Below, one piece after another: positions 1-8,677 of a DNA stretch of 52,330 nucleotides (position 1 is the first letter of the stretch; every line of letters begins with the position of its first letter). Under the pieces are notes generated by a model, which saw only the letters and a program-made list of their open reading frames with translations, was not told the DNA's origin and searched no databases. Both the position numbers and the translations under genes were made by a program. Source of the stretch: an uncultured Erysipelotrichaceae bacterium (GTDB lineage: Bacteria; Bacillota_I; Bacilli_A; Erysipelotrichales; Erysipelotrichaceae); the NCBI GenBank assembly GCA_902778375.1, contig CACYXJ010000028.1, positions 9,355 to 61,684 on the forward strand, written 5' to 3'.

Positions 1-2
1 AT

Positions 3-710
3 GTCTTCTCTTCTGTTGAAGCAGCTGCTTATCGGGCCGGTGAGAAACTGACAGAAGGACAGATCGCGCCGAAAGAACTGCTGGAAGTTGCCGGCGTCCG
101 GGCTGTACAGGAATACATCCTCAAGGAAGTCAAAAAGGTATATTCCACCCAGTCCATCGATATCTCCGACAAGCATCTGGAAGTCATGATCAAGCAGATG
201 CTGAAGAAGATCATCGTTATCGAAGGCAACGATTCCGGTCTCTCTGCCGGACAGACACTGTCGCTGGCCCGTATGAACGAGATCAACGACGAAGTTCTGG
301 ACGAAGGCAAGACACCGGCCAAGTTCGGACCGCTGCTCCTTGGTATTTCCAAGTCCGCTGTTGAGACCGACTCCTTCCTCTCCGCTGCTTCCTTCCAGGA
401 AACAACGAGAGTGCTGACCGACGCTGCTGTCCGCGGCAAGAAGGACAAGCTCGAAGGTCTGAAGGAAAATGTCATCATCGGTAAACTGATTCCGGCCGGA
501 ACCGGCAGAAAGTTCGACCGTGAAACTTCCCGCAACATCGAAGAACTCGCAGCTGATCTTAAGGAACAGCGCGAGGCAAGAGCCAAAGCACTTGAGGAAG
601 CTACGATTACCCGCCTTCCGGACGATGTTCTGGGCGGCGGCGAAAGCAGATTCGACAGTCTGCCGGAAGAAGAACTGCCGGCGGAAGAACCTGCAGGACT
701 CGCTGAATAA
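3..710 (+). CDS. rpoC: DNA-directed RNA polymerase beta' subunit, C-terminal part
   Basis: The frame is open from the left edge, so only the last 235 residues are present and the start lies outside the window. The residues LTEGQIAPKELL, then VAGVRAVQEYI and KEVKKVYSTQ, and further on DKHLEVMIKQML, are the conserved C-terminal region of the beta' subunit of RNA polymerase. The end is an acidic tail, as is common for RpoC. A strong hairpin terminator follows directly. It is the housekeeping transcription enzyme and normally lies downstream of rpoB. The internal ATG at 186 is not the start, because conserved RpoC sequence continues upstream of it. Confidence 0.96.
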   Translation, partial: VFSSVEAAAYRAGEKLTEGQIAPKELLEVAGVRAVQEYILKEVKKVYSTQSIDISDKHLEVMIKQMLKKIIVIEGNDSGLSAGQTLSLARMNEINDEVLDEGKTPAKFGPLLLGISKSAVETDSFLSAASFQETTRVLTDAAVRGKKDKLEGLKENVIIGKLIPAGTGRKFDRETSRNIEELAADLKEQREARAKALEEATITRLPDDVLGGGESRFDSLPEEELPAEEPAGLAE

Positions 711-714
711 AACC

Positions 715-754
715 AAAAAGGAGATACGTCAGAAAATGACGGATCTCCTTTTTT
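715..754. terminator. Bidirectional intrinsic terminator after rpoC
   Basis: An A-rich arm (AAAAAGGAGAT, then CGTCA) pairs with TGACG, then ATCTCCTTTTTT, around a short loop. It has a T-run on each strand, so it can end both rpoC and the converging metallophosphoesterase gene. Confidence 0.9.
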
Positions 755-773
755 CATGTCTTTCTGATATGGA

Positions 774-1442
774 TCAGCGGCGCTTCCTGTTGAGGATATA
801 CCAGTCATAGAAGAATGAACCGGTTTTCCCTTCCTCAGGCCAGCTGCCTTCGGGAATATCCAGAATATATCTTCCGCAGCCGTTGATGATTCTGGTACCG
901 GACGGATGGCTTCTCTCTCTTTGGAAGTCACCGTATTCCTCATGCACATGGCCGTGCAGGAGAAACTGCGGATGATATTCTTCCATCAGGCCGTTGAAGC
1001 AGTCGAATCCGGCATGGGGAAGGTCGTCGAGGTCGCCGTATCCTTCCGCCGGTGCATGGGTAAGCAGGATATCGAAACCGCCGGTGAACAGCAAAGTGCC
1101 TTTCAGCTTCCGGATCCTCTTCTGCATTTCCTTCTCGGTATACATGTCGCCGCCGCTGCGGTAGCGGTAGGAACCGCCAAGTCCGAGAATTCTCAGACCG
1201 CGATAGTTATAGACCTGATCGTCGATATCGACACAGCCTTCCGGTGGCTTGACGTCATAGCGGCCGTCATGATTGCCTCTGACATACAGCAGCGGCACAT
1301 TGACGACAGTAGTCAGAAATTCCAGGTATTCCGGTCTCAGATCGCCGCAGGAAAGGATCAGTTCCACTCCCTCCGTCTTTTTCGGAGAATAGTAGTCCCA
1401 TAAACCCGGATCTTCTCTGTCGGCTACGACCAGGATCTTCAT
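774..1442 (-). CDS. Calcineurin-like metallophosphoesterase
   Basis: A 222-residue cytoplasmic protein with the binuclear-metal phosphoesterase motifs in order: an N-terminal VVADRED strand, SCGD near residue 32, RGNHDGR near residue 56, LLTHAP near residue 127 and HGHVHEEYG near residue 163. The family hydrolyses phosphomono- or diesters; the substrate here is not evident. Its start overlaps the end of the upstream ParB/BMP-like gene by 4 bases (ATGA), so the two are probably translationally coupled. It converges on rpoC and shares that terminator. Confidence 0.88.
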   Translation of the reverse strand: MKILVVADREDPGLWDYYSPKKTEGVELILSCGDLRPEYLEFLTTVVNVPLLYVRGNHDGRYDVKPPEGCVDIDDQVYNYRGLRILGLGGSYRYRSGGDMYTEKEMQKRIRKLKGTLLFTGGFDILLTHAPAEGYGDLDDLPHAGFDCFNGLMEEYHPQFLLHGHVHEEYGDFQRERSHPSGTRIINGCGRYILDIPEGSWPEEGKTGSFFYDWYILNRKRR

Positions 1443-3265
1443 AAGACAGTTCCTTTTTGATCCGGCAGGGAGCCGACAATGTTGTCGTTGAGCCAGTTCA
1501 TATGAAGGATCTCTTCATTGCTCAGTTTTGCGTCATACGGTCCCTTGATGAGTCCCGTCTGGGAATGCAGTTCGCCGTCGAACGGGTTGATTCTTTCGAA
1601 AATCAGACCGTTCTTCAGCAGCTGCACCAGTTTTCTGGAAGAGTAGGGCAGGGCGTCGGAAACGCGAACATCCAGCACTTCCGCGCTCATTCCCCACCAG
1701 TAGTTCAGATGCGAGGATTTGAAACTGGTCTGTCCTTCCAGCAGGCTCTCCGCCAGTTTTGTATAATAATTACCCCAGTTGATGATCGGAACCGCCAGAT
1801 TGACAGCGCCGTCATCCGTCAGCCGCCAGATGCCGTATTTTTTCTCGTCGCCTTTCAGGTCCGGAAGTTCGGTTCCGGAAAAGATGCTGATATTCAGAGC
1901 TTTCATCTGCTCCTGCCATTCCGTGTCCGGATGTTCTTTCCAGGAAAGATAGATCTCGGTATAAGGATCGATCATCGCCGCCCCGATGGCGAAAGCATTG
2001 ATATTTGCGATCGTTCCCTCCTGCGGCATTTCCGAAAGATAGGCAATGCGCCTGGAATCGGCAAAGACCGCTGCCAGGGCACCCATCAGGAATTTGGCTT
2101 CATACATCCGCACGTCATAGACCGGTACGATGTTTTTTGTCATATTGCGCGAACAGTTGAGAAAGATTTTTCCCGGCTGGCGCACTGCCGCCCGGTATGT
2201 GTCCTCAAAAGCCTGCGGGAAGGTGGTGATGATGACATCATGGCTTTCTGCTGCTTCCTGCAGTACCCTGCGGCAGACAGCGGAATCCAGACAGTTCTCA
2301 TAGGTGTCCGTTTGGATTCTATCACCCAGCCGCTTTTCCAGTATGATACGTCCGAGTTCATGGTCGAAAACGGATGCCGATTCTTTCGGCGAGGAAGAAT
2401 ACAGGAAGGCGATCCGCAGTTTTTTCGCAACGAACGGAAGTATGTTTTTGACTTCGCTGAGGGGATCGGTCTTTTTCGCCTGCGGATTCTCGGCAATGAC
2501 TGCCGGTATCTCGTTTTTTCTCAGAGCCTCCTTCATGCGGATGACCTGTTTGCTGAAGGTTGTCTCATCCGCTTTCCGCAGTGCTTCCAGACCGTATACC
2601 GACAGGCAGTCAAGAAAGGCATCACCGGCCGGCAGGGTGGAGGACAGGGCGGAATAAGCTTTGCGGAAACGGTAATATACAGCAGTCAGCCGCCGTTTCT
2701 GCATGTCATCCCAGGGTTCTTCCAGACTGCATCCGCACAGCTGTGCAAGTTTCTGATAGCCGCCCGGAGTACTGATTTCCGGCTCATACAGGCCTGTGGC
2801 TTTAAACCAGACAAGGAATTCCTCATAGAGAGGATCTTTCCTGCTGCTGATGATTCTTGTCACATCGGCAAGGATCATCGGCACATCCAGATATTTCATG
2901 ACAGAAACGCGCTTGTTGCCTTCCTGCACATAGAAACGGTGAAGGTATTCGAAAACCTGTACCGGTTCCTGGATGCCGGACTCCTCCTGGTAGGCGTACA
3001 ATGAATTCCACTTCATCGCGAATTCCGTATGCGGATCTGCAGCCGGCATGAAATTGCAGGCAAAGGTATTCTTTCTTCCTGCTGTTTTTGTGCCGGCAAC
3101 CTGGTCCAGGGGAATTTCCATGGTGCCGAGGCGGACAAATGAACAGGAATGGTCTTCCGGCAGTATTTCATCCAGAGCCGGAAGATATGGATACTCTCCG
3201 TTCAATACGGCTTTATGAATTGCTTTTTCGCCTTCTTTTCGGGCTTTTGCATATGCGTCGGTCAT
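1439..3265 (-). CDS. ParB-like/BMP-family fusion protein, cytoplasmic
   Basis: A 608-residue protein without signal peptide, lipobox or membrane segment. Residues about 70-140 resemble a ParB/sulfiredoxin fold (EYLHRFYVQEGNKRVSV, then a VPMILADV strand). Residues about 285-560 resemble the BMP/Med periplasmic-binding fold: KLRIAFLYSSSP, DVIITTFPQAF, YEAKFLMGALAA, then IWRLTDDG. BMP proteins are usually secreted lipoproteins that bind nucleosides, but B. subtilis Med shows that cytoplasmic or regulatory members exist. The architecture suggests an intracellular ligand sensor or a DNA- or nucleotide-binding protein; that is inference. The ribosome site before the chosen ATG is weak. Confidence 0.7.
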   Translation of the reverse strand: MTDAYAKARKEGEKAIHKAVLNGEYPYLPALDEILPEDHSCSFVRLGTMEIPLDQVAGTKTAGRKNTFACNFMPAADPHTEFAMKWNSLYAYQEESGIQEPVQVFEYLHRFYVQEGNKRVSVMKYLDVPMILADVTRIISSRKDPLYEEFLVWFKATGLYEPEISTPGGYQKLAQLCGCSLEEPWDDMQKRRLTAVYYRFRKAYSALSSTLPAGDAFLDCLSVYGLEALRKADETTFSKQVIRMKEALRKNEIPAVIAENPQAKKTDPLSEVKNILPFVAKKLRIAFLYSSSPKESASVFDHELGRIILEKRLGDRIQTDTYENCLDSAVCRRVLQEAAESHDVIITTFPQAFEDTYRAAVRQPGKIFLNCSRNMTKNIVPVYDVRMYEAKFLMGALAAVFADSRRIAYLSEMPQEGTIANINAFAIGAAMIDPYTEIYLSWKEHPDTEWQEQMKALNISIFSGTELPDLKGDEKKYGIWRLTDDGAVNLAVPIINWGNYYTKLAESLLEGQTSFKSSHLNYWWGMSAEVLDVRVSDALPYSSRKLVQLLKNGLIFERINPFDGELHSQTGLIKGPYDAKLSNEEILHMNWLNDNIVGSLPDQKGTVL

Positions 3266-3339
3266 AATTGTTCTGCTTTCTTTTATTATCAGATCATCTG
3301 ACAGTTCAGGGATCAGTCAGCGTTGATCTTCCATGTTCA

Positions 3340-3370
3340 AAAAAAGGCGGGCCGTGAAGCCCTGCCTTTT
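3340..3370 (-). terminator. Terminator after the msmK-type gene
   Basis: On the minus strand AAGGCAGGGC pairs with GCCCGCCTT (one G-T pair) and is followed by a T-run. It separates the sugar-ATPase unit from the downstream ParB/BMP-like gene. Confidence 0.8.
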
Positions 3371-3381
3371 CGTAACCTGAA

Positions 3382-4587
3382 TCAGTACTCCAGATTTTTT
3401 CCGGTCCACGGATCAAAAAGATGAACCGCATTCGGTGCGAATGTGAACTTGACTTTCGAACCGATTTCGAATGCTGCGTTGTCTCCGAGGTCAAGAGTCG
3501 GAACGATGATGATGCAGTCTCTGCCGTATGTGTTGAGATGCAGGTGTACGGAGGAACCCATCATTTCGCTGACTTCTACCTCACCTTCCAGCATGCCGCC
3601 TTCAACATTGTCGAGAGTGATGTGCTCCGGTCTTGCACCGACTGTGACATCCATCTCTTCGATGTTCTTTTCAGCGAGTCTCTTCTGCTTGTCTTCCGAA
3701 AGAACGATCTCAGCATCCTGTACGTTGACAACATACTTGCCGTTCTTCTTCAGCAGCTTGCCGACGAACATGTTCATGCGCGGCATACCAATGAAGCCTG
3801 CAACGAAAGTGTTGACAGGAGAATTGAAGACTTCCTGAGGAGTGCCGATCTGCTGGACTTCACCGTCTTTCATGATGACGATTCTGTCGCCGAGCGTCAT
3901 AGCTTCGGTCTGGTCATGGGTGACGTAGATGAAGGTTGTGTTGATTCTCTGTCTCAGCTTGATGATTTCTGCTCTCATCTGGTTACGCAGTTTTGCGTCC
4001 AGGTTGGAAAGCGGTTCGTCCATCAGCAGGACCTTCGGCTCACGCACGATTGCACGGCCGATCGCAACACGCTGTCTCTGACCGCCGGAAAGTGCCTTCG
4101 GCTTTCTTTCGAGATACTGTGTGATACCGAGGATTTCAGCTGCTTCGCTGACTCTCTCATCGATCTCAGCCTGAGGAACTTTTCTCAGCTTAAGCGGGAA
4201 TTCAAGGTTCTGTCTGACTGTCATGTGCGGATACAGAGCATAGTTCTGGAAGACCATTGCGATGTCTCTGTCTTTCGGAGCGACATCGTTGACCAGTTTG
4301 TCATCGATGTACAGTTCGCCGCGGGTAATCTCTTCAAGACCGGCGACCATTCGCAGGGTTGTCGATTTTCCGCATCCGGAAGGACCGACCAGAACGATAA
4401 ATTCCTTGTCTTTGATGTCAAGATTGAAATCATCGACAGCTACAACGCCTTCGTCCGTGACTTTCAGCTTGTAGGACTTCTCCTCAACTGGTGCTTCTTC
4501 CTTCTTGTTCTTTTTCTTCTTCTTCGGTTTGGAAGCCTCAGCATTCGGGTAAACCTTTTGAATGTGTTTCAGTGTTACAGTTGCCAT
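3382..4587 (-). CDS. msmK: Multi-sugar ABC transporter ATPase, MsmK/UgpC type
   Basis: A 401-residue ATPase with Walker [11 protein letters not shown]-loop [10 protein letters not shown], signature LSGGQRQR, Walker [13 protein letters not shown] and switch histidine in YVTHDQ. The C-terminal half is the TOBE/MalK-type regulatory domain (VGARPEHI), ending in the family-typical FDPWTGKNL. MsmK/MsmX proteins energise several sugar permeases that lack their own ATPase, and the LplB/YtcP-type permeases at 7720-9586 have none. It carries an unusual lysine-rich insertion ([12 protein letters not shown]) after about residue 18, between the first strand and AVDDFNLDI, where relatives have only a few residues. 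The gene is last in the minus-strand cluster with LacI and YesL. Confidence 0.93.
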   Translation of the reverse strand: MATVTLKHIQKVYPNAEASKPKKKKKNKKEEAPVEEKSYKLKVTDEGVVAVDDFNLDIKDKEFIVLVGPSGCGKSTTLRMVAGLEEITRGELYIDDKLVNDVAPKDRDIAMVFQNYALYPHMTVRQNLEFPLKLRKVPQAEIDERVSEAAEILGITQYLERKPKALSGGQRQRVAIGRAIVREPKVLLMDEPLSNLDAKLRNQMRAEIIKLRQRINTTFIYVTHDQTEAMTLGDRIVIMKDGEVQQIGTPQEVFNSPVNTFVAGFIGMPRMNMFVGKLLKKNGKYVVNVQDAEIVLSEDKQKRLAEKNIEEMDVTVGARPEHITLDNVEGGMLEGEVEVSEMMGSSVHLHLNTYGRDCIIIVPTLDLGDNAAFEIGSKVKFTFAPNAVHLFDPWTGKNLEY

Positions 4588-4720
4588 AAGTTGTTTTGCC
4601 CCTTTCTATGGTTTGAAAGAATTATGAAGCCGGCGACCGGTTGAAGCTTCGAAAAGGTCCCGACCTACTGGCGCGGTCTTTCACCGTTACAGCCTTTCTG
4701 GATGTGCCTTAAGCACGTAT

Positions 4721-5458
4721 TCAATTGTGATTGAGAAGGTAGGCAAGATAAGTGCGTACCTCATCAATATGTCTGGTGTTTCCAATCACACCGATATACA
4801 GTTTGTCTTTGATTCCGGCATTGACGAATACCGGGAATTCAGAGACATCAATTGCGTTTTCAACCTGTTCCGTGACAGCCTCGTAAGTATCCGCTTCGTT
4901 AAGGTTGTATTCGACCGAGTTGTCCTCGATGATGACAGTTCCTTCAACGACATACGGCTGTATCTGTTCGGCCAGGGAGGGATCCGGTATCAGCACCATG
5001 TCCATCTTCAGCAGAAGGCCGCTGGCAGACATCTGTTTGAACGCATTCTCGTTCATGATCGCGACATCCATTTTGCCGGCGTTGATCGCACCAAGGATCT
5101 TCATTCTTGAAGCATATGCGTACTGATGATCGGCAAGTGCCGGATCTTCATCGATGTAGAGAGCGTCATATATCAGAACTTCGGTTTTCTGCGGATCCCG
5201 TCCGGTAAAATCCAGATATTCATCCGACAGTTCCCCGGTCAGGGTTTCACCGGGTGCGAAGTTGACATATGCCAGATACAGAACTTCTTCTCTTTTTGTT
5301 ATGTAATGATACAGAGAAGAGACGGCAACCGCCAGAACCACGAAGGCGGTAAACAGCGGCAGTTTGTAATAAGCAAAGATATATGCCGCTTTTTCTTTCA
5401 GGTTCATGCGCTCGAACGATTTTTTGACAGCCGCCCGTTCTTCCGGTGATCCTCTCAT
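4721..5458 (-). CDS. Single-pass membrane protein of unknown function in a yesL operon
   Basis: A 245-residue protein that I do not recognise. A basic N-terminal segment of about 35 residues is followed by one membrane helix (LFTAFVVLAVAVSSLYHYI) and then an acidic soluble domain of about 190 residues, probably outside the membrane. The chosen ATG at 5458 overlaps the YesL stop by 4 bases (ATGA); the open frame extends further upstream into yesL. Coupling to yesL and closeness to the sugar ATPase suggest an accessory role in carbohydrate uptake or sensing, but no catalytic motif is visible. Confidence 0.75.
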   Translation of the reverse strand: MRGSPEERAAVKKSFERMNLKEKAAYIFAYYKLPLFTAFVVLAVAVSSLYHYITKREEVLYLAYVNFAPGETLTGELSDEYLDFTGRDPQKTEVLIYDALYIDEDPALADHQYAYASRMKILGAINAGKMDVAIMNENAFKQMSASGLLLKMDMVLIPDPSLAEQIQPYVVEGTVIIEDNSVEYNLNEADTYEAVTEQVENAIDVSEFPVFVNAGIKDKLYIGVIGNTRHIDEVRTYLAYLLNHN

Positions 5459-6096
5459 ACATCGACCTCGTCCGGGTTTCCGGAAACGACCCGCAGTACG
5501 TTGAGCATCAGATAGGAGGAAAGCAGCGCACACAATCCTTCGCCGAAGATGATCAGCGGTGTAAATATGGCAACGACCGCAAAGAACATCGCAAAGTGGA
5601 TGGCTGCGACCGATATCGTGCAGAACAGGAAATGAATGCCGATCAGAAACGCGTTCTTGATCATTGCCCAGTCGGTATTCTCAAACCGCGAAATCAATGG
5701 GAAGACATAGATCAGAACAATGACATAGACAATTGCCGCGCAGATGATCAGAGCAAGGTTCAGTGTCCAGATCACCGCCATCGGACCGGTTGAAGCATCC
5801 CGCAAGTGGGACACGATATAGCCGTCCGTGCCGAGCAGGATCCCTGCCAGCAGCATGATCAGCCAGATTCTTGTTGCCTGGGCGAAATTGTCCCGGAATG
5901 CCTTGAAGAACTCTTTGGCGATCGTTGAATCGGTTTCATCCGCGACTTTCAGTGTGACCTTATACAAAGCGGTCGTTGATGCGCCGATCGTGAAGATGGG
6001 CAGCGAACAGACCATCCAAAGCGTATTCAGCCAGCAGCTGATAGAAATCTTCAGGAGAACCTGACTGAATTTGCTTTCATAGGAAAATATGTTCAT
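5455..6096 (-). CDS. YesL family (DUF624) integral membrane protein
   Basis: A 213-residue protein with about five hydrophobic helices and the family N-terminus (NTLWMVCSLPIFTIGASTTALY). YesL-type proteins accompany LplB/YtcP-type polysaccharide permeases in Bacillota, but their biochemical role is not settled. The start is supported by GGAGG six bases before the ATG. It lies 39 bases after lacI and overlaps the next gene by 4 bases, so lacI, yesL and the membrane protein at 4721 probably form one transcript. Confidence 0.85.
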   Translation of the reverse strand: MNIFSYESKFSQVLLKISISCWLNTLWMVCSLPIFTIGASTTALYKVTLKVADETDSTIAKEFFKAFRDNFAQATRIWLIMLLAGILLGTDGYIVSHLRDASTGPMAVIWTLNLALIICAAIVYVIVLIYVFPLISRFENTDWAMIKNAFLIGIHFLFCTISVAAIHFAMFFAVVAIFTPLIIFGEGLCALLSSYLMLNVLRVVSGNPDEVDV

Positions 6097-6135
6097 ATGC
6101 TGCCTCCGGATTCAGACCTTGTGCTGTTGCCGGCC

Positions 6136-7191
6136 TCAGAATTCGGTAGACTCCCTCAGAACAAGATCGGTTGAAACATAAATTGTACGGTAATCCAGGG
6201 ACGGTTCCTCGATCCTGGACACAAGAAGGTGCAGGGCGGAAAAAGCCATTGCCTGGGAATGGATATGGACAGTCGAAAGGGCCGGATAGAAGATCCGCGA
6301 TTCGTAGGAATCATCAAAGCCCAGGAAACGGATCTTTTTCAGCAGCTTTCTGTCTCTCTGAGCCAGCAGCTGCATGGCGTCGATCGCCACAAAATCGTTG
6401 GCGCAGATAAATGCGTCCGGCATATCGTCAAGATTCTCCAGCATTTCACCGAGCTCATCGACCATAAGGTTGCGGTTGAATGTTTCATGCGGTTTGAGGA
6501 CAAAACGCTTGTCGATTTCAACATCCGCACTGAACATGGCAAACCGGTAAGCTGTATAGCGTTCCCAGAAAGACTGGCAATGATCATAATCACCGATAAA
6601 GCCGATACGTGTGATACCTCTGTCGATCAGACTGGTAACAAAGCGTGTGATTTCTGTGTTGTTATCCATCATCAGCATGTCAGCCTGTACAGAACGGGCA
6701 CCTCTTCTTGCCGGTCCGTCCACAAACAGGACAGGTATGCCGAGACTGCAGATCATATCACTGTATGCCGGATCGAAGATTTCAGAGCAGATGATAGCGG
6801 TCACCTGGTCTTTATCGAAAGTTTTTGGCAGTGTCAGGTTCTCAATGTTCTCATGGCTGACGCGGTTAATGACAAATGAATAACCGAGGCGGCTGATTTC
6901 TTCGTGAATCTTGTCCATCATTGTGGATGCAAAATGGGAATTGCTCAGATAAGTGATGTTGAAAAGAGCAATTGTTCCCTTGTGTTCGATACCGGCAGTC
7001 TCTCCCTGACCGGCAGAAAGCAAACCTGACACATAAGAAAACTGTTTATAATCCATTTCAATTGCCTTCTGTACAATCTTCTCTCTGGTAGCATCAGCAA
7101 TTCCGTCAGAATTGTTGATCGCTTTCGAAACGGTATTCCTGGATATGCCTAGAGCATCGGCGATGTCCTGGATAGTAGTCTTTTTGCCCAT
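6136..7191 (-). CDS. LacI-family transcriptional regulator
   Basis: A 351-residue regulator. The N-terminal helix-turn-helix is TTIQDIADALGISRNTVSKA, followed by a hinge and a periplasmic-binding-like effector domain (IGFIGDYDH near residue 190, DAFICANDFVAIDAMQ near residue 260, IRFLGFDDS). It is divergent from the LplB-YtcP-SBP-GH32 operon, and the intervening 528 bases carry repeated TGTGCAAA sites that are plausible operators. The likely effector is a sugar from the GH32 pathway, which is inference from position. It may also control the yesL/msmK genes that it heads. Confidence 0.93.
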   Translation of the reverse strand: MGKKTTIQDIADALGISRNTVSKAINNSDGIADATREKIVQKAIEMDYKQFSYVSGLLSAGQGETAGIEHKGTIALFNITYLSNSHFASTMMDKIHEEISRLGYSFVINRVSHENIENLTLPKTFDKDQVTAIICSEIFDPAYSDMICSLGIPVLFVDGPARRGARSVQADMLMMDNNTEITRFVTSLIDRGITRIGFIGDYDHCQSFWERYTAYRFAMFSADVEIDKRFVLKPHETFNRNLMVDELGEMLENLDDMPDAFICANDFVAIDAMQLLAQRDRKLLKKIRFLGFDDSYESRIFYPALSTVHIHSQAMAFSALHLLVSRIEEPSLDYRTIYVSTDLVLRESTEF

Positions 7192-7284
7192 AATCTATCT
7201 TCTTTTCATCCTTATCTGAGTTAGTTTACTACACTATACCATCAGCATGGATGGAAAAGATAGTTGTCAAAAAGCGTTAATTAG

Positions 7285-7298
7285 TGTGCATTTGCACA
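7285..7298. promoter_or_regulatory. Palindromic LacI-type operator candidate
   Basis: TGTGCA and TGCACA are perfect inverted arms around TT. Read on the minus strand the site is TGTGCAAATGCACA, and its first ten bases match the site at 7570. The position between lacI and the operon it probably controls fits a LacI-family operator. Confidence 0.5.
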
Positions 7299-7569
7299 AT
7301 TCAAATATAGCACAGTTTCTGTCTTTGCAAAAAAGAATTAGAGAAAATCGAAAGCAGCATAATGAATGTGTTTTTCCTCCGCAGAAACCGCTTCTTCTGC
7401 TGTTGGCTCCAGCCCCTGCAAACAGAGACTTTCATTACATAATGCCCTTATTTCTGCTGTCTTTTCAGGTTTTGGAAAAAGTGTTTTCCGGTTGGTTTTC
7501 CGGATCACGGAAGGCAAACCGATTAACCAGATCCACGGCATGAGAAAAGGGTGGCAATTAATCAAAAAG

Positions 7570-7583
7570 TGTGCAAATGACAC
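7570..7583 (+). promoter_or_regulatory. Second TGTGCAAATG operator candidate
   Basis: TGTGCAAATGACAC shares ten consecutive bases with the reverse complement of the palindrome at 7285-7298. The two sites are about 285 bases apart, so a looped repressor tetramer is possible but unproven. Confidence 0.4.
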
Positions 7584-7719
7584 CTTTGGAATATTGCGTT
7601 TGAAATATCTGAATGTTAATATGAAATCATCTCGAAGTAACCGCTTTCATCATATGCACAAATATATATAGCCGCGGTGTGCAAACGAAGAAAACGCACT
7701 TCTTTTAAAGGGGGTTTTA

Positions 7720-8664
7720 ATGGCAAAAGCTTCTGAAAACAATGCAGCCAGCGTTGCATCAGGATCGAAGTTTCATAATGCTTTGGTCTATTTCAGACAG
7801 CACTGGCAACTCTATCTGATTTTTATCCTGCCGGCATTCCTGCTGACAATAATCTTCAGATACATTCCGATGGGCGGGATTCTGATCGCATTTACAGAAT
7901 ATAACCCGATCCGTGGAATTCTGGGCAGTGAGTGGGTAGGGCTGGCTCATTTCTCCCGCTTCCTGTCATCACCCGACTTCATGAGCTATCTCATGAACAC
8001 GCTGAAACTGAGTGTCTTCGGACTTCTCTGGGGATTCCCGATTCCGATCCTGCTTGCGTTCCTGCTCAACCGTATCCTGAGTTCGAAAATCAAGCAGAAG
8101 ATCCAGCTTGTTCTCTACATGCCGAACTTCATCTCCGTCATCGTCCTCTGCGGTATTGTCCGCATCCTGTTGTCGCCGACGGGTATGATCAATTCGCTGC
8201 TGGGAACCAACACAAACTTCATGACAATGCCTTCCGCGTTCCGTACGATCTACATCGCATCCGGAATCTGGCAGGGTGCAGGATGGGCGTCCATCATTTA
8301 CACTGCAGCCCTTTCCAATGCCAGTAAGGAACTGAAGGAAGCCGCTGTCATCGACGGTGCGAACATCGTTCAGCAGATCAAGGCCGTTGAGTGGCCGGCG
8401 ATCAAGGATACCGTTCTGATTCAGTTCATTATGGCTGTAGGTAACATCATGAGCATCGGCTTTGAAAAAGCATATGCCCTGCAGACTGACATGAACATAT
8501 CGTCATCCGAAATCATTTCGACCTATGTGTATAAAAAAGGTCTTCTTGACGGTGACTACGGTTTCTCCACCGCTGTAGGTCTGTTCAACACAGTCATCAA
8601 TGTCATCCTTCTGATTACCATGAACAAGATCGTTCAGAGTATGAATGAAGGCAAGGGTATTTGA
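7720..8664 (+). CDS. Sugar ABC transporter permease, LplB family
   Basis: A 314-residue membrane protein with about six helices. The segment GWASIIYTAALSNASKELKEAAVIDGANIVQQIK carries the EAA motif that docks on the ATPase, here EAAVIDGA. It follows a strong AAAGGGGG ribosome site. Together with the YtcP-type permease it forms the channel of a carbohydrate importer; no ATPase gene lies in the operon, which fits use of the MsmK-type protein at 3382-4587. The neighbouring GH32 gene points to sucrose or fructo-oligosaccharide as substrate, similar to the FusBC permeases of streptococci. Confidence 0.92.
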   Translation: MAKASENNAASVASGSKFHNALVYFRQHWQLYLIFILPAFLLTIIFRYIPMGGILIAFTEYNPIRGILGSEWVGLAHFSRFLSSPDFMSYLMNTLKLSVFGLLWGFPIPILLAFLLNRILSSKIKQKIQLVLYMPNFISVIVLCGIVRILLSPTGMINSLLGTNTNFMTMPSAFRTIYIASGIWQGAGWASIIYTAALSNASKELKEAAVIDGANIVQQIKAVEWPAIKDTVLIQFIMAVGNIMSIGFEKAYALQTDMNISSSEIISTYVYKKGLLDGDYGFSTAVGLFNTVINVILLITMNKIVQSMNEGKGI

Positions 8665-8677
8665 TGAGGAGGCGGAC

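Larger units (their letters stand above)
7192..7719. promoter_or_regulatory. Divergent regulatory region between lacI and the fructan-uptake operon
   Basis: This is 528 bases without a convincing gene; the open frames inside lack ribosome sites. It contains TGTGCA-TT-TGCACA at 7285-7298, a related TGTGCAAATGACAC at 7570-7583 and TGTGCAAACG at 7678-7687. An A/T-rich -10 candidate (TATATA) lies at 7665-7670 and a ribosome site (AAAGGGGG) before the ATG at 7720. I could not fix a convincing -35 for either direction. The middle part (about 7320-7560) shows nothing I recognise. Confidence 0.6.

Noticed and set aside
1457..3004. Long 515-codon frame on the plus strand opposite the ParB/BMP-like gene
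   Set aside because: It is an antisense shadow: no ribosome site, no recognisable family, low-complexity composition caused by the codon use of the real gene.
7247..7671. Small genes in the lacI/operon gap
   Set aside because: Frames of about 60-100 codons have no ribosome site, no family and overlap operator-like sites.
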